From Allobosea sp039673065 (lineage in GTDB: Bacteria; Pseudomonadota; Alphaproteobacteria; Rhizobiales; Beijerinckiaceae): DNA of 64,000 bases. Where the stretch lies: positions 124,001 to 188,000 of the forward strand of contig NZ_JBDJKW010000004.1 of assembly GCF_039673065.1 (NCBI RefSeq). The letters are read 5' to 3'. The notes under the pieces are model-generated. The model worked only from the letters and a program-made list of their open reading frames with translations. It was not told the DNA's origin and made no database searches. Below, piece by piece: positions 50,782-57,819 of this stretch. A program made the position numbers and the translations under genes. Within the stretch, counting starts at the first letter, position 1; each line of letters opens with the position of its first letter.

Positions 50782-51441
50782 CTAATGCACGCGTTGCCGG
50801 CTGCTGAGGCGCTGCGCCAGCGTGCTGCCGGCGGTGCAGAGGGCGAAGTAGACGAGCGCGGCGAACACATAGAGCTCGACGATGCGGTTCTGGGTGTTCG
50901 CGACGATGCTGGCCGAGGTCATGAAGTCGTGGAGCGACACCACGTAGACCAGCGACGTGTCCTGGAAGAGCACGACGCCCTGCGTGACCATCAGTGGCGC
51001 CATCTTGCGCAGTGCCTGCGGCAGCACCACGAGGCGGATCGTCTGGAGATAGCTCATGCCCGAGGCCTGCGCGGCCTGCCATTGCCCAGGCCGCACGCTT
51101 TTCAACCCGGCCCGGATGATCTCGGAGTAATAGGCACCCTCGAACATGACGAAGGCGATCAGCACCGAATAGAGCGCGCCGACCGGCCGGCCGAGCAGGA
51201 GCGGCACCAGGAAGTAGAACCAGAAGATCACCAGGATCAGCGGTACGGCGCGAAAGCCGTTTACGTAGAGCGCGGCGAGCGTCGCCAGGGCGCGGTAGCG
51301 CGAGAGCCGAGCAATGGCGAGGACCAGGCCGAGTGTCAGGCCGCCGGTCATGGCGATGGCGGTCAGCCCGAGGCTGAGGCCGAGCCCCGTCGCCAGGAAG
51401 GGCAGCGCGTCGAGAATGACGGAGATGTCGAAGCCGAACAT
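50782..51441 (-). CDS. Polar amino acid ABC transporter permease (GltK-like)
   Basis: A 219-residue permease with about five helices. The EAA-type loop is AAQASGMSYLQTIRLVVLPQALRKMAPL, and the family block YVNGFRAVPLILVIFWFYFL is present. It starts 3 nt after the other permease stop and pairs with it in a heteromeric transporter. Confidence 0.92.
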   Translation of the reverse strand: MFGFDISVILDALPFLATGLGLSLGLTAIAMTGGLTLGLVLAIARLSRYRALATLAALYVNGFRAVPLILVIFWFYFLVPLLLGRPVGALYSVLIAFVMFEGAYYSEIIRAGLKSVRPGQWQAAQASGMSYLQTIRLVVLPQALRKMAPLMVTQGVVLFQDTSLVYVVSLHDFMTSASIVANTQNRIVELYVFAALVYFALCTAGSTLAQRLSSRQRVH

Positions 51442-51444
51442 TGC

Positions 51445-52161
51445 TCATCCCCTCGCGGTCGGACCGGGGATCGAGATCCGACGCTCGATGATCGTCATCA
51501 GCGTCGTCACCATCAGGGCGATCGTCATGTAGACGACGGTCGCAGCGGTGAAGGCCTCGAAGCCCTGATAGGTGAAGCTCTGAATCTGCTGGGTCTGCGC
51601 CGTCAGCTCGTAGACGCCAATGGTCAGCGCGATCGAGGAGTTCTTGAAAATCGTCAGGAATTCCGAGGTCAGCGGAGGGATGACGATGCGGAAAGCCTGC
51701 GGCAGCAAGACGAGCCTATAGGCCTGTACCGTAGACAGCCCGGAGGCGCGTGCTGCCATCGACTGGCCGCGCGGAACGGCGGCGATGCCGGCGGCGACCT
51801 GGACCGCGACGCGAGAGGCGGTGAACAATCCCAGCGCCACGATCGCCGTCACGACTTCGGGATGGGGCAGCTCCCGCTTCAGCCACGTGCCCGCCGCCTT
51901 CGGCAGCAGCTCGGGCACGACAAAGAACCAGAGGAACATCTGCAGGAGCAGCGGCACGTTCCGAAACAGGTTGATGTAGGATCCGGTGACGAAGCGCACC
52001 GCCCCGGAGGTGCCACTGTGGGAGATGCCTATCAGCGTCCCCAGGCCGAGCGCGATGCCCCAGCTAGCGATCGAGACCGCGAGCGTCATGGCGATGCCCT
52101 GGCCGAGCCACTCCAGGTAGGGGGGCTGGAAGAGGACGCCCCAGTTCCATGCGTAGTTCAT
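51445..52161 (-). CDS. Polar amino acid ABC transporter permease (GltJ-like)
   Basis: A 238-residue permease, about five helices. FRNVPLLLQMFLWFFVVPELLP is the family N-terminal block and ARASGLSTVQAYRLVLLPQAFRIVIP the EAA loop contacting the ATPase. Positioned 42 nt after the binding protein gene in the operon. Confidence 0.92.
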   Translation of the reverse strand: MNYAWNWGVLFQPPYLEWLGQGIAMTLAVSIASWGIALGLGTLIGISHSGTSGAVRFVTGSYINLFRNVPLLLQMFLWFFVVPELLPKAAGTWLKRELPHPEVVTAIVALGLFTASRVAVQVAAGIAAVPRGQSMAARASGLSTVQAYRLVLLPQAFRIVIPPLTSEFLTIFKNSSIALTIGVYELTAQTQQIQSFTYQGFEAFTAATVVYMTIALMVTTLMTIIERRISIPGPTARG

Positions 52162-52203
52162 GGCGTGATCTTCCCCACTCGGCTTCCGAATCCACCGATC
52201 CCC

Positions 52204-53031
52204 TCACTCTGGGATGCCGATGACCTGGAAGGTGGTCGCCAGCGGTGCCGAGAGCGGCACGCTCAGCGGCTCGAACCAAGTTCCGTAGACCTTGGCGAGC
52301 TCGCCTTCACGAGCCAGCCGAGCGAGCGTCGCGTTCACCAGCGACAGGAACACCGTGCTGTTCTTCTGCACGAGGAAGCCGTAGCTGTCGTAGGAGAGCG
52401 GCTTGCCGACGACCTCGTAGTCGGCGGGCGTCGGCGCCTTGCTGCGAAGCCCGAACAGCAGGATGTCGTCGGTCGAGAATGCGTCGACGCGGTCGGTCGA
52501 CAGAGCAAGGAAGCCCTCCGAATTATCCCGCACCGGCAAGATCCTGACGTTCAGCTTGTCGCGCTCGACGATGGCTTTGATCAGGCGCTCGGGGACCGAA
52601 TTGATCGGCAGTGCGATCGACTTTCCCTTGAGGTCGGCGAGTTCGGCGATGCCAGACTTCGACTTCACCAGGAGCCGCGTCGAGGAGATGAAGAACGGGC
52701 TCGAAAAATCGACCTGTGCCTGACGCCCGATCGTGTTGACTGCCGATTCACAGGAGATGTCGACGGTGCCGTTGGCGACCAGCGGAATGCGGTTCTGCAG
52801 ATTGACCGGCACCCATTTGATCTCAAGCTCCGGCAGGCCGAGCGCCGTTTTCACGGTCGCCGCGACCCGGGTGCAGAGCTCGGTCGAGTAGCCGGTCGGC
52901 TTGCCCTGAGCGTCGATATAGGAGAACGGGATCGAAGATTCGCGATAGCCGATCGAGATCGACTTCTTCGCCTTGATCCGGTCGATCACAGCATCCGTCG
53001 CCTGCGCTTGTACCGCTGACGTCGTTCCCAA
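52204..53031 (-). CDS. Amino acid ABC transporter substrate-binding protein (GltI-like), signal peptide interrupted by an amber codon
   Basis: A family 3 binding protein with an intact mature domain: KSISIGYRESSIPFSYID, then FSSPFFISSTRLLVKSKSGI and VPERLIKAIVERD. The natural start is ATG at 53079 (ribosome site GGGAACGGAAC), giving MKRRI, then an in-frame TAG (53064-53062), then GLAAIAVSLALGTTSAVQAQ, which is plainly the rest of a signal peptide. Coordinates here begin at the first usable start after the stop (TTG, 53031), which leaves only part of the signal. Unless the TAG is a sequencing error or is read through, export would fail. Confidence 0.8.
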   Translation of the reverse strand: MGTTSAVQAQATDAVIDRIKAKKSISIGYRESSIPFSYIDAQGKPTGYSTELCTRVAATVKTALGLPELEIKWVPVNLQNRIPLVANGTVDISCESAVNTIGRQAQVDFSSPFFISSTRLLVKSKSGIAELADLKGKSIALPINSVPERLIKAIVERDKLNVRILPVRDNSEGFLALSTDRVDAFSTDDILLFGLRSKAPTPADYEVVGKPLSYDSYGFLVQKNSTVFLSLVNATLARLAREGELAKVYGTWFEPLSVPLSAPLATTFQVIGIPE

Positions 53032-53118
53032 TGCCAGGCTGACGGCGATGGCGGCCAGTCCCTAAATCCTGCGTTTCATGTTCCGTTCCCTTATCGTTGC
53101 CGGTTGTTGCTGGAAGAC

Positions 53119-53823
53119 TCAGGCGATGGCGTCGAGCAGCTCCGCGAGGCTCGACACTGTCAGGTCCGGCCGGGCCTCGGCTGCGCCTTCGCCGGAGAGG
53201 CCGAGAAGTCGGTCGGGCCTGTTGATCCACGCCGATTTCAGCCCGAGCCTGTTGGCGGGCGTGATGTCGGCGCGAAGGCTCTGGCCGACATGCAGGACGC
53301 GCTGCCGCGGGATCCCGGCTGCATCGAGATCTGCGAGCGCCGTGGCGAAATGCTCGTCACTGGGCTTGTAGGCGCCGACGCTCTCGGCCGTGACCACGAT
53401 GTCGAAGCGGATGTTCATCTTGGCGCATGACGAGGCCAGAGAGGCGTTGTCGATGTTGGACAGCGCCCCGATCCTGGCGCGCGCCTGCAGCGTCTTCAGA
53501 CCGGCCTCGGTGTCGGCATAGGCCGGCCAGTCATGCGGAGTCCGCGAGAACGCTTCGCGCCGGACAGGATCGACCGCGACGCCGAAATCGGCCGAGATCT
53601 TGTCGAAGCAGCGGCGGAGCACCTCGGGATAGAGATGAGCCGGGCGCTCCTTCTGGATGACGGCACGGGCACGGTCAAAAGACATGATCAGCGCTTCGCC
53701 AGTCGCGTTGACGCGCTGCTCCTGCGCCCAATCCTGCAGGAAGGCCACGATCGACGGCTCCCAGTCGATCAGGGTGCCGTAGACGTCAAAAGTGACGGCG
53801 TCGAAGTCGGACAAGCGAAGCAT
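53119..53823 (-). CDS. HAD-superfamily hydrolase, haloacid dehalogenase type II-like
   Basis: A 234-residue HAD protein. Motif I FDVYGTLIDW holds the nucleophile Asp13; motif II is GALSNIDNAS; the motif III lysine is in VGAYKPSDEHF; motif IV is VGQSLRADITPANRLG. The family contains L-2-haloacid dehalogenases and phosphatases. First gene of the operon, 39 nt before the binding-protein ATG at 53079. Its chemistry with the other enzymes is not evident. Confidence 0.88.
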   Translation of the reverse strand: MLRLSDFDAVTFDVYGTLIDWEPSIVAFLQDWAQEQRVNATGEALIMSFDRARAVIQKERPAHLYPEVLRRCFDKISADFGVAVDPVRREAFSRTPHDWPAYADTEAGLKTLQARARIGALSNIDNASLASSCAKMNIRFDIVVTAESVGAYKPSDEHFATALADLDAAGIPRQRVLHVGQSLRADITPANRLGLKSAWINRPDRLLGLSGEGAAEARPDLTVSSLAELLDAIA

Positions 53824-53854
53824 GAGAAACCCGTTCCGTTTAAGCTGGAATAAA

Positions 53855-53871
53855 TTAGCGATAATCGCTAA
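53855..53871. promoter_or_regulatory. 17-bp palindrome, candidate GntR operator O1
   Basis: TTAGCGATAATCGCTAA is a perfect odd palindrome just upstream of the HAD-ABC-lyase operon start (31 nt) and facing the divergent GntR gene. Its half-site TCGCTAA recurs at 54000 and 54758. Confidence 0.7.
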
Positions 53872-53999
53872 AATGGATATCGTCAACTCCGCGATGGCCG
53901 GGGGGCGACTCAGGGCATTTCACGTCGAATTTTAGATTATTATGTCTGATTGACTTTGACCGGCTGCTAGCCGAGAAGCTGTCTCTTGGAGCTGTTAAA

Positions 54000-54006
54000 T
54001 CGCTAA
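54000..54006. promoter_or_regulatory. Candidate GntR half-site O2
   Basis: TCGCTAA, identical to half of the O1 palindrome, stands 21 nt before the GTG start of the GntR gene. On its own the match is short; its position supports autoregulation. Confidence 0.4.
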
Positions 54007-54027
54007 TTCACAAAGGGGCGCCGTCGC

Positions 54028-54702
54028 GTGGACACGCAGAGCATCGTGGAGCTGGCCTCGCGCCGGGACAGCCGCTCGGCCGCCGAGATCGTCGCGGACG
54101 ACCTGCGTGCCGCCATTCTGCGCAATCGCCTGGCCGGCGGCGAGCGGCTGCGGCAGGACGCGATTGCGACGCAGTTCGGCGTTAGCCAGATGATCGTGCG
54201 CGAGGCCTTCAAGCAGCTCGTCGGCGAGGGATTCCTCACCGCCGAGCCGCGTCGCGGCGTCGCCGTCGCGCTGATGAGTCGCGACGAGGCCTGGGAAATC
54301 AGCCAGTTGCGGGCGATCCTGGAATGCCAAGCATTACGTTGGGCGATTCCCAACATGGTGCGCGCCGATTTTCTTTCTGCTGCCGAAGTGCTCGGCGAAC
54401 TCGATGTGGCCACCACAGTCGACGCGAAGATCCTGCTGAACGGCCGCTTCCACCAGATCCTATACGCGCCGGCCAGACGCACGCGCACGCTGGAGATGAT
54501 CGAGACGTTGCGGATGAATTTCGAGCGCTATCTGCGCTACACTTGGGAGCAGACGCATCATCTTGAGCAGTCCCAGGCCGAGCACCGCAGCATTCTGACG
54601 CTCTGCGAGATGCGCGACGTCGAGCGAGCGTGCGACCTTCTGCGGAAGCATGTTCTTGCTACGGGCGACCTTCTCGTCGACAGCCTCACGCCGAAGACCT
54701 AG
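54028..54702 (+). CDS. GntR family transcriptional regulator, FadR subfamily (FCD domain)
   Basis: A 224-residue regulator. The HTH spans about residues 18-80 (LAGGERLRQDAIATQFGVSQ, then VREAFKQLVGEGFLTAEPRRG), and the all-helical FCD effector domain follows, with metal-binding-type Asp/His in NGRFHQILY and EQSQAEHRSIL. The start is GTG after AAAGGGGC. It is divergent from the HAD-led operon and followed by an aspartate-dehydrogenase-like gene; O1-O3 suggest control of all three units. Confidence 0.9.
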   Translation: MDTQSIVELASRRDSRSAAEIVADDLRAAILRNRLAGGERLRQDAIATQFGVSQMIVREAFKQLVGEGFLTAEPRRGVAVALMSRDEAWEISQLRAILECQALRWAIPNMVRADFLSAAEVLGELDVATTVDAKILLNGRFHQILYAPARRTRTLEMIETLRMNFERYLRYTWEQTHHLEQSQAEHRSILTLCEMRDVERACDLLRKHVLATGDLLVDSLTPKT

Positions 54703-54748
54703 TCGCCCGCAGGCAGCGCCCGCGAACGGTGCCATTTATTATATTAAC

Positions 54749-54767
54749 TATCGTTAGTCGCTAATAA
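54749..54767. promoter_or_regulatory. Candidate GntR site O3 upstream of the aspartate dehydrogenase-like gene
   Basis: TATCGTTAGTCGCTAATAA contains the half-site TCGCTAA (54758-54764) next to the related TCGTTAG, in an AT-rich patch 53 nt before the next start codon. It is a degenerate relative of O1. Confidence 0.5.
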
Positions 54768-54819
54768 GTGGTTGCCGCTTCTCAGCGGTGCGGTGGCAGC
54801 CGAAACAGGATCGGCACAC

Positions 54820-55590
54820 ATGAACTATCAACGGGTCGGCATCATCGGAGCCGGCGTCATTGGACAGGCGATCTTCGACGCCATCGTCACTCAAGATCTT
54901 GCCGCAGTGGACTATGTGCTGGTCGACGAGCGCTTCGCGCCACCTGCCAACACGACGCATCTGCGCGAGCACCTCACCACCGATGTTCGGCGCGCGCTGG
55001 CAGCCCCCACGGATCTGGTGATCGAGGCGGCCCATCCCGACGTAGTCGCTGGGCTAGGCGCGGAGTTGCTCGCGAAAGGCGATCTCTGCGCCTTCAGTTC
55101 GTCGGCCCTGGCCGATGAGTCGGTCGAGACCGCCATCCGGCAGGCCGCCAAGGTCGCGGGGAGCCGGCTCCTGATTCCGCATGGAGCGATTCTCGCACTC
55201 GATGGGCTCAGCGACGGTCGCGATGCGATCGACCAGGTGATCGTGACTACGACGAAGAACGGAGCGAGCCTAGGAGCTGACACCAACGCTCGCGGCGTGC
55301 TCTTCGAGGGGGCAACGCGGGACGCCTGCGCGCGCTTTCCGCGCAATGTGAACGTGCATGCCGCCGTGGCAATTGCCGGGATCGGCTTCGACCGCACGCG
55401 CAGCGTCGTCGTGGCCGATCCCGAGACGCGACAGATGCGCCACCGGGTCCAGGTGTTCGGTCAGGGCTTCGAGTGGGATATCTCGGTCAGCTCAACCACA
55501 CTTGGCGGCGTTTCCGGGGCATACACGCCAAAATCGGCAGTCGGATCGATCCAGCGGATCTTCGGCTTCCATCCAATCGCTGCTTGCTGA
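54820..55590 (+). CDS. Aspartate dehydrogenase-like NAD(P)-binding protein (NadX family)
   Basis: A 256-residue protein with N-terminal Rossmann loop VGIIGAGVIGQA (residues 6-17), the TDLVIEAAHPDVV block, and the C-terminal domain signature FPRNVNVHAAVAIAGIGFDRTRSVVVADP of aspartate dehydrogenases. These enzymes interconvert aspartate and iminosuccinate/oxaloacetate. It has its own candidate GntR site (O3). Alongside an amino-acid transporter and hydroxyaspartate-dehydratase-like lyase, a catabolic role is more likely than NAD synthesis; no nadA or nadC is nearby. Confidence 0.85.
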   Translation: MNYQRVGIIGAGVIGQAIFDAIVTQDLAAVDYVLVDERFAPPANTTHLREHLTTDVRRALAAPTDLVIEAAHPDVVAGLGAELLAKGDLCAFSSSALADESVETAIRQAAKVAGSRLLIPHGAILALDGLSDGRDAIDQVIVTTTKNGASLGADTNARGVLFEGATRDACARFPRNVNVHAAVAIAGIGFDRTRSVVVADPETRQMRHRVQVFGQGFEWDISVSSTTLGGVSGAYTPKSAVGSIQRIFGFHPIAAC

Positions 55591-55773
55591 GACCAGGCAG
55601 AGTCAACAGCTGTCGCGCGGCACATTGCGGCCGAGCGCCGAGGCGGATTGCGCCACAGGACTTAACCCGCTCTCGCGGGAGGGCGCTGCGGCGCGTTCAT
55701 CGCTGAGATTTCGCCTGTGAGGCGCCGCCTCCGAGGATTTCGGGGTCGTTGCTCCTGATCCTCGGAGGTTTTC

Positions 55774-56646
55774 ATGATCGATGCCGTCACCGTCACTCCG
55801 CTGCGCCAGCGGATGATCGAATAGGACATGACGATCCGCCGGTTCGGCGAGCACACGCAGCGCGACTATGTCCGGCAGGTCCGTGAGTTCACCGCCTTCC
55901 TCGGCTTGCCGCCGGATCGGGCCGGACCGGAGGATCTGCGGCGCTACCAGCTTCACCTGGCTTCGCTCGGCGCAAGCTACGCCCGGATGAACCTGGCCTG
56001 CACGGCGCTGCGCTTCTTCTTCCACGTCACGCTGGGCCGGACCGGCTTCGGTGACCGCATGGCGCGGATCCCGACGCCTGATCGCCTGCCGGTGGTGCTG
56101 GACATGCAGGAGGTGGCGCTGCTGCTGGCGCATGCGCGGAGCCTGAAGGATCGCGCCGCGCTCAGCATCGCCTATGGCTGTCTCGAAGGGCTCGCTGCCC
56201 TGCACGCGGCCAGCCGGCTCGCCTTCCATGGCGATCTCGCTCACCTGGCCGAAGCCGAGGCCTTCGCCGCGATGCTGGCGCCGCAGCGTCGGGCCGACTG
56301 GGTCGTCTATGCCAAGCGAGCTTTCGGTGGGCCCGAGGCCGTGCTGGCCTATCTCGCCCGCTACACCCACCGCGTCGCCATCGCCAACAGCCGCCTCGTC
56401 GCCATGGAAAGGCACGGGGTCACGTTCCGCGGGAAGGATTATCGCGCCCGCTGCGCCGGCAAAGCCTGGCGCAAGGCCATGACGCTGACGGCCCACGACT
56501 TCACCCGCCGGTGCCTGCTCCACGTCCTGCCCGACGGGTTCCACAGTATCCGCCACTACGGGCTGCTCGCCTCCAGTCGGCGCGCCGATACCACGACCCG
56601 CATCAGGCAGATCATGGCGGCGCCGGCGCCGCCATGCCTCCGATGA
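55774..56646 (+). pseudogene. Decayed IS91-type element: tyrosine integrase N-terminus fused to IS91 transposase C-terminus
   Basis: From ATG at 55774 (behind CGGAGG) the frame reads MIDAVTVTPLRQRMIE, then TAG (55822-55824), then about 117 residues of the N-terminal half of an IS91-associated tyrosine recombinase (FTAFLGLPPDRAGPEDLRRY, ALSIAYG). Near 56180 it changes in frame to an IS91 transposase (LAFHGDLAHLAEAEAF, VVYAKRAFGGPEA), keeping the YLARY Y2 motif and RIRHYGLLASS-like block. The integrase catalytic residues and the transposase HUH motif are gone. An internal deletion joined two adjacent genes; the product cannot be active. Confidence 0.8.
56547..56624 (+). repeat. 78-bp IS91 segment, copy 2
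   Basis: Matches 45195-45272 in inverted orientation with two differences by eye. Past it the two transposase ends diverge: here the frame stops at 56646, without the zinc-ribbon tail found in copy 1. Confidence 0.8.
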
Positions 56647-56738
56647 GACCGTATGCGCGTCCTTTCCACGTCCCAAACGCCATGCCTCGTTCGTCATGTC
56701 CATGAGCGCTGAATCGGCAGCGCGTGAAGGAGAGGGCA

Positions 56739-57650
56739 ATGTCGGGCGAAGGAGGCTTATGGGCGCCGAAGGCGCCTGGTTCGCCACTGCGTTCCGCCCT
56801 GGCGTCCCAGGTGGCGCTATGGCCGGAAATCAGGGTCGAACTCGGCGGGCTGGAGCCGGGCTGGATCACCGCCGAAGCCTTCTTTGCCAGCGACGCCATG
56901 ATCGAGGAGTTCCTCGACTACGAGGGCGCCTGCAATGCGGGGACCGACCGGAAGACGTGCGGCTCCCTGATGATGACGGACTATGCCTATGTCGTCGCGC
57001 TCGCGACGGTGCCGCTCTTCCTCGGCTTCGGCCTTCTTCCGGACCTCTCGCCGTCGCGTTTCGCTCTCCTGTTCCATACGGCCGAGGATGAGCATGACGG
57101 CCAGCTGCATGAAGTCCGGCGCGCGCATGTGCGCTATCTGTCGGCAGGCTATTTCACCAGCCGGCAGGATCACGCTGCCCATCCGGACGCACGGGCGCTG
57201 CTGACCGACGACGCGATCGCGGAAGCGTTCTGCACAGCTGTCGAGGGGCATTTCGCGCCGCTGATCGAGCAGCTTCATGCCAGGACGCAGCTCTCCCGCA
57301 ATGCCTTCTGGCGGCTGGTCGCCGATGCCCTCGCTGGCTGGTTCATCGAGGCGGGGCGCCGGCTTGGCTGCGTGGAGGCCGCGAAGGCCTCGGCCATGGC
57401 CGTGCTCAAGCGGCCGGGATCGAAGCTGAACAACCGCCAGCTTCACTATTTCGATCTGTCCGTCCCCGACCGGACGGGCAAGCCGTTCTCCTACACGTTC
57501 CGGGGGCGCGGCGGCTGCTGCCGCTACTATACGGTGGCGGGTGGCGAATACTGCTCGACCCGCGTGCTGAAGGAGCCACGCCAGCGCGACGACGATCTGC
57601 GGCAGGCGATGCGCCGCCATCTCGGCCTGGCCGGCGACGCACAGGCCTGA
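56739..57650 (+). CDS. fhuF: FhuF-like siderophore-iron reductase with altered [2Fe-2S] motif
   Basis: A 303-residue cytoplasmic ferric-siderophore reductase. The C-terminal cluster motif of FhuF is C-C-x10-C-x2-C; here it reads Cys260, Cys261, Cys272 and Arg275 (GGCCRYYTVAGGEYCSTR), so the fourth ligand is replaced through a CGC codon, one base from TGC. The remainder looks intact. The ATG at 56739 follows AAGGAGAGGGCA. It leads the siderophore uptake locus, upstream of the TonB-dependent receptor. Confidence 0.85.
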   Translation: MSGEGGLWAPKAPGSPLRSALASQVALWPEIRVELGGLEPGWITAEAFFASDAMIEEFLDYEGACNAGTDRKTCGSLMMTDYAYVVALATVPLFLGFGLLPDLSPSRFALLFHTAEDEHDGQLHEVRRAHVRYLSAGYFTSRQDHAAHPDARALLTDDAIAEAFCTAVEGHFAPLIEQLHARTQLSRNAFWRLVADALAGWFIEAGRRLGCVEAAKASAMAVLKRPGSKLNNRQLHYFDLSVPDRTGKPFSYTFRGRGGCCRYYTVAGGEYCSTRVLKEPRQRDDDLRQAMRRHLGLAGDAQA

Positions 57651-57819
57651 AGCGCGCCATGTCGCCGGCAACGCCCGCCGCGGGCGCGGTTAACGAATTA
57701 TTTCTGCCGGGCCGTGTCCCAAAGCCCTGATGCCAATCGTCACCCCAGTGAGCGGATGAACGGAGTCCGCGTCGAGGACGAAGTGCGGCGCCTTGCGTGC
57801 CGCATGGACGGGGGTTTCG

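Noticed and set aside
50701..53019. A 772-codon plus-strand frame opposite the amino-acid ABC transporter
   Set aside because: It covers four real minus-strand genes and is full of Asp/Gly/His/Arg runs typical of a complementary frame.
55828..56646. A novel single-protein recombinase with integrase and Y2 domains
   Set aside because: Both halves lack essential catalytic parts, an in-frame TAG lies just upstream in the integrase start region, and the junction fits a deletion between adjacent genes.
57651..57819. Fur, Irr or RirA box before the TonB-dependent receptor
   Set aside because: I searched by eye for the known iron-box patterns and found no match good enough to report, although iron control is expected.
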